From an uncultured Gammaproteobacteria bacterium (lineage in GTDB: Bacteria > Pseudomonadota > Gammaproteobacteria > Pseudomonadales > Porticoccaceae): a DNA stretch of 64,000 nucleotides. The stretch spans positions 310,001 through 374,000 of the forward strand of contig CAJXQR010000002.1 in assembly GCA_913058345.1 (NCBI GenBank). Reading direction: 5' to 3'. The position numbers were made by a program, and so were the translations under genes. Below are positions 61,244-64,000 of this stretch, in pieces (position 1 is the stretch's first letter; each line of letters opens with the position of its first letter). The notes under the pieces are model-generated. The model had not been told where the DNA came from, did no database searches, and saw only the letters and a list, made by a program, of their open reading frames with translations.

Positions 61244-61873
61244 ATGATCAAAAAAATTACCGTCTTGACGATAACCGTTGCTTTTTCGATGAGTCTATAC
61301 GCGGCAATAGATGATAAGAAATATGCTCATTGCGCGGTAATAAAGAAGGATGTAGCCCGTTTAGATTGCTTTGATAATTTAGCGAAAAGTAAAGCTCTCG
61401 ACGGTCGTCAAACTGAAGCAACACCTATAGTAGGAAAAAGAAACTGGAAGGTTACTGTAGATATAAATCCGATCGATGGTTCAAAGATAGTAATTTTGTC
61501 CCTAAATGCGATTTCTGCGGAAAATAGGCGGATTAAGCCAGTTCAATTAGTGGCTAGGTGTAAAAATAACACGACCGATTTATACATTAACTGGAATGAG
61601 TATCTTGGCAACGAGGCTGAAGTTCAAATCCGTGTGGGTGACCATAAGCCAAACACGGAAAGATGGAGCATATCCACTGACAAAAAAACAACTTTTCATA
61701 CTAAGCCAATTCCCTTATTAAAGGAAATGCTGACGTCGTCTAAAATGGTATCGCAAGTAACGCCTCATAATGAAAACCCACTAACTGCGATATTTAATAC
61801 ATCAGGTCTAAAGAATGCCATAAAACCACTACAAGAAACGTGTAACTGGAAATACTTACCAAGTGATAGTTAA
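61244..61873 (+). CDS. TagO/VasI-like secreted protein
   Basis: A 209-aa protein with a signal peptide (about 1-20, MIKKITVLTITVAFSMSLYA). C30...RLDC42FD and the following W-x-V core, VARCKNN and the C-terminal TSGLKNAIKPLQETCNW match the VasI domain (type VI secretion-associated TagO). No other T6SS gene is in the window, so a T6SS role is doubtful; the domain also occurs alone. It starts 22 bp after an attC-like core, like a cassette gene, but no clear downstream attC was found. The internal ATG is chosen because it gives the signal peptide. Confidence 0.75.
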   Translation: MIKKITVLTITVAFSMSLYAAIDDKKYAHCAVIKKDVARLDCFDNLAKSKALDGRQTEATPIVGKRNWKVTVDINPIDGSKIVILSLNAISAENRRIKPVQLVARCKNNTTDLYINWNEYLGNEAEVQIRVGDHKPNTERWSISTDKKTTFHTKPIPLLKEMLTSSKMVSQVTPHNENPLTAIFNTSGLKNAIKPLQETCNWKYLPSDS

Positions 61874-62022
61874 TTTGCAAAGTAGTGTAAACGAGTCAGC
61901 GCCAACTTTATCGATTTTTTTGATTTGGCAACACGGGTTCTGAAGAATAGCGTTACCCCACGATAAATAGTCAATAGCTACTGCGTCAATTGACCGCAGA
62001 GGATAATGTTCTGCACCTGCTA

Positions 62023-62037
62023 TTTGTCAATGACAAA
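62023..62037. promoter_or_regulatory. Candidate operator upstream of the cytochrome c'-like gene
   Basis: TTTGTCA and TGACAAA form a perfect inverted repeat around one A, 71 bp before the ATG at 62108. A second near-palindrome (CTGCG-TCAATTGA-CCGCAG) lies at 61981-61999. The binding protein is unknown; neither matches the FNR/ANR consensus. Confidence 0.35.
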
Positions 62038-62107
62038 AGATGAGTGTTAGGTTTGAATTAGCCACTAGCAAGACTTAATTCATTATGCGGGTTAAAAAGG
62101 ACAGAAC

Positions 62108-62557
62108 ATGAATAAAATAACGTGGTTAGGCAGTTTGTTATTGATGGTAGGTTGCGTGCAGGCTGCAGATCTTGAAAAAACACACACGATGCACCATTTA
62201 CACAATGCAATTGACGATAGAACGTCATTAAATCTTACGCCAGCAATGAAGCAACACCAACTAAAAAATATGCGAGCACACCTGGCTGCAGTGCAGGACA
62301 TAATCACTCAATTAGGTTCTGGAAATTTTTCTCAGGCGTCGAATACGGCGCATGAAAAGTTGGGATTAACAATAGAAATGGAATCAATGTGCAGTAGTTT
62401 TGGAAGTGATACTTTCAAAGAATTAGGCATGAATTTTCATAAAAGTGCCGATGAGCTTGGGGCGGTAATTGAAAGGGGCAATATGCAAGATTCACTCGCT
62501 GCCTTGGGTAAAACCCTATCTTACTGTGTGGCTTGTCACGCACAATATAAACAATGA
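62108..62557 (+). CDS. Cytochrome c'-like periplasmic protein
   Basis: A 149-aa protein with a signal peptide (cleavage near CVQAA-DL, about 20), a helical middle part, and a C-terminal heme-binding C-VA-C-H (about 141-145) followed by AQYKQ. This placement is typical of the four-helix cytochrome c' family, which bind NO or CO or carry electrons. AAGGA lies eight bases before the ATG. It is a single gene with possible operators upstream. Confidence 0.82.
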   Translation: MNKITWLGSLLLMVGCVQAADLEKTHTMHHLHNAIDDRTSLNLTPAMKQHQLKNMRAHLAAVQDIITQLGSGNFSQASNTAHEKLGLTIEMESMCSSFGSDTFKELGMNFHKSADELGAVIERGNMQDSLAALGKTLSYCVACHAQYKQ

Positions 62558-62979
62558 AAATTTGACTCGCTAAACGTTTTAGTAAAAATGTAGGAAATTG
62601 ATAGGTCTATTAATTTGATGCACGACAGACTTTTGATGCATAGCTAGTGTACCTTCTCCCACAACCAAGCCATTAGGTTGGATGGCTAACACTCATCGTT
62701 TGTTATAAGTATCTATAGACCGATGACAACGAGGCAATCTTACTGGGATTCTTGATAAGCACTTATATGATGAAGAAAATTAATGGCTGCTTTTGGAGTA
62801 TTTTCTTACTAGTGAGTTGGGTCGTTAATCGCTTAGGTTGATGGAGTATGAAAAGACTTAGCTCGGCCTGACATTGATATGCTTTAGTTATAAAATTGAG
62901 CGATTAAAAGTAAGTTATCGAACGTATGCATACGTTGCTGCTACGATGAGTTCTTTAACGCCGTCGACCCGGTATCAAT
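62558..62979. other. A+T-rich intergenic region before the UbiA-family gene
   Basis: A 422-bp gap with no supported gene; short frames overlap the next gene out of frame. GCCAT / ATGGC at about 62673-62691 forms a small hairpin. The one clear element is the palindrome at 62921-62936. Confidence 0.45.
62921..62936. promoter_or_regulatory. 16-bp perfect palindrome, candidate operator
   Basis: AACGTATGCATACGTT is a perfect 16-bp palindrome 44 bp before the start of the UbiA-family gene, a suitable place for a dimeric repressor. Confidence 0.4.
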
Positions 62980-63867
62980 ATGATAAAAACACTCATGAAG
63001 ACGATGCGGATTCCTTTTCTAATATTGACCCCAGTCAGTATATTTTTAGGGTTTTCGACATCGCTTACGACTACTGAACAGATATCTTATTTTGACTTTT
63101 TTCTGGTACTTAGCGGTGCTTTATTTGCACATATTAGTGTTAATACATTGAATGAATACCATGATTATCGTAGCGGGCTAGATGCCATAACAGCGAAGAC
63201 ACCTTTCAGTGGTGGAAGCGGAGCATTGGTAGAAAACCCTAGAGCATCAGAAGCGGTATTGTTTTTGGCGATTATCAGCTTAATTGCAACCATAGCGGTT
63301 GGCATTTATTTTACCTATAAGCTTGGTATTCGTATATTTCCCCTGGGTGTGGAAGGTGTATTAATTATCATCACTTATACGAAATGGTTAAACCGTTATC
63401 CTTTTTTATGTTTAGTCGCACCGGGTATTGGTTTTGGCCCATTGATGGTAATCGGAACACATGTGGTTTTAGTGGGTGAGTATTCAATGCAGGTGATTTG
63501 GACATCTTTGGTTCCTTTTTTTTTGGCAAGCAATCTTCTTCTGCTCAATCAATATCCTGATATAGAGGCCGACAAATGTGTCGGACGCCGGCATTTTCCT
63601 ATTGCTTACGGTGTTAATAACAGTACGATTTTATATGGCGTTTTTGTGTTGGCTGCATCTGGAGTTATTGTTATAGGAATCTACACTGGTGTGCTACCGA
63701 GCTTAAGTGTTATCGGCTTAATTCCGACGGGACTTTCCATTGTGATATTCTTCGGGGCTAGTAAATACGCAAAATCTTCACAAAAATTATTTCCTTACCT
63801 TGGGATGAACGTAGCCACCACGATTTTGACACCTCTACTATTGAGTTTCAGTATCATCTTCGGCTAA
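62980..63867 (+). CDS. UbiA-family prenyltransferase, MenA-like
   Basis: A 295-aa polytopic membrane protein with eight or nine hydrophobic segments. The first prenyl-diphosphate motif is N58-EYH-D62-YRSGL-D68, close to the MenA pattern NDYWDYxxGxD; the second is NQYPDIEADKCVGRRHFPI. It probably attaches a prenyl chain to an aromatic acceptor; which one is unknown. The ribosome site is weak, and an ATG five codons later is also possible. Base composition is A+T richer than in the core genes. Confidence 0.8.
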   Translation: MIKTLMKTMRIPFLILTPVSIFLGFSTSLTTTEQISYFDFFLVLSGALFAHISVNTLNEYHDYRSGLDAITAKTPFSGGSGALVENPRASEAVLFLAIISLIATIAVGIYFTYKLGIRIFPLGVEGVLIIITYTKWLNRYPFLCLVAPGIGFGPLMVIGTHVVLVGEYSMQVIWTSLVPFFLASNLLLLNQYPDIEADKCVGRRHFPIAYGVNNSTILYGVFVLAASGVIVIGIYTGVLPSLSVIGLIPTGLSIVIFFGASKYAKSSQKLFPYLGMNVATTILTPLLLSFSIIFG

Positions 63868-63931
63868 TAAAACCTATGTTGAAAATAATAATCTTTAATG
63901 TAGTTTATAAAACGAAATTTCAGGTATGGCG

Positions 63932-64000
63932 ATGCCATATTTTATAGATTCGAAAATGAGAGCAGGAGAAAAATTCATTGTGGTTACGAATTCTATATTT
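63932..64000 (+). CDS. Possible start of a further gene, truncated by the window edge
   Basis: From an ATG at 63932 (or 63926) the frame stays open to the edge: MPYFIDSKMRAGEKFIVVTN and on. AGG lies seven bases before the second ATG. It begins 65 bp after the UbiA-family gene and may form an operon with it. Too short to identify. Confidence 0.35.
   Translation, partial: MPYFIDSKMRAGEKFIVVTNSIF

Noticed and set aside
61874-62107. A second attC closing a cassette around the TagO/VasI-like gene
   Set aside because: GTTAGGT at 62046-62052 fits the core pattern, but no inverse core or complementary arms could be found at a suitable distance.

Overview
The window is chromosomal DNA from a gammaproteobacterium close to the pseudomonads and the marine Cellvibrionales-type lineages. 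The evidence is gene content and order: a Crc-like protein next to rph-yicC-gmk-rpoZ-spoT, a coxBA-ctaG-coxC-DUF2909-surf1-ctaAB-sco1 cluster ordered as in Pseudomonas, a FabY-type ketoacyl synthase, and the atp / parAB / mnmG / rpmH / dnaA-dnaN-recF-gyrB / glyQS neighbourhood that surrounds the replication origin in this group. The species cannot be fixed from this sequence alone.

Layout. 1-6.1 kb: end of crc, then rph (reverse) and a forward operon yicC-gmk-rpoZ-spoT-ridA, then a DUF1330 gene. 6.5-15.3 kb: the complete aa3-type cytochrome c oxidase cluster with its copper and heme A assembly factors, all reverse except a small DUF2909 gene. 15.7-25.8 kb: mixed single genes (an orphan 221-aa protein, YheV, gamma carbonic anhydrase, FabY, a GlxA-type regulator, an orphan TRAP substrate-binding lipoprotein, UvrD, a HexR-like regulator and a small phosphatase). 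25.8-28.3 kb: an accessory island. 28.5-44.6 kb: nitronate monooxygenase, glmU-glmS, the nine-gene atp operon, and parB-parA-rsmG-mnmG. 44.6-55.5 kb: origin region with rpmH-rnpA-yidD-yidC-mnmE and dnaA-dnaN-recF-gyrB. 55.7-60 kb: plsC-gmhB-glyS-glyQ. 60-64 kb: a metallo-beta-lactamase-fold protein, a TagO/VasI-like protein, a cytochrome c'-like protein and a UbiA-family prenyltransferase.

The most interesting element is at 25.8-27.8 kb. A 564-aa AIPR-family (abortive infection / phage resistance) protein with a nuclease-like N-terminus lies between two sequences with the architecture of integron attC recombination sites. Its stop codon overlaps the downstream attC. This is what a mobile integron gene cassette looks like, but no integrase gene is present in the window. 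A related attC-like repeat with the same right arm lies at 61.1 kb, immediately before an orphan TagO/VasI-like gene.

The origin region has two further points. Two perfect 16-bp parS centromere sites lie inside recF, one at the centre of a 34-bp palindrome. The rpmH-mnmE block points the same way as dnaA, whereas in pseudomonads the two diverge from oriC; perfect DnaA boxes occur in both gaps flanking this block, so the extent of oriC is uncertain.
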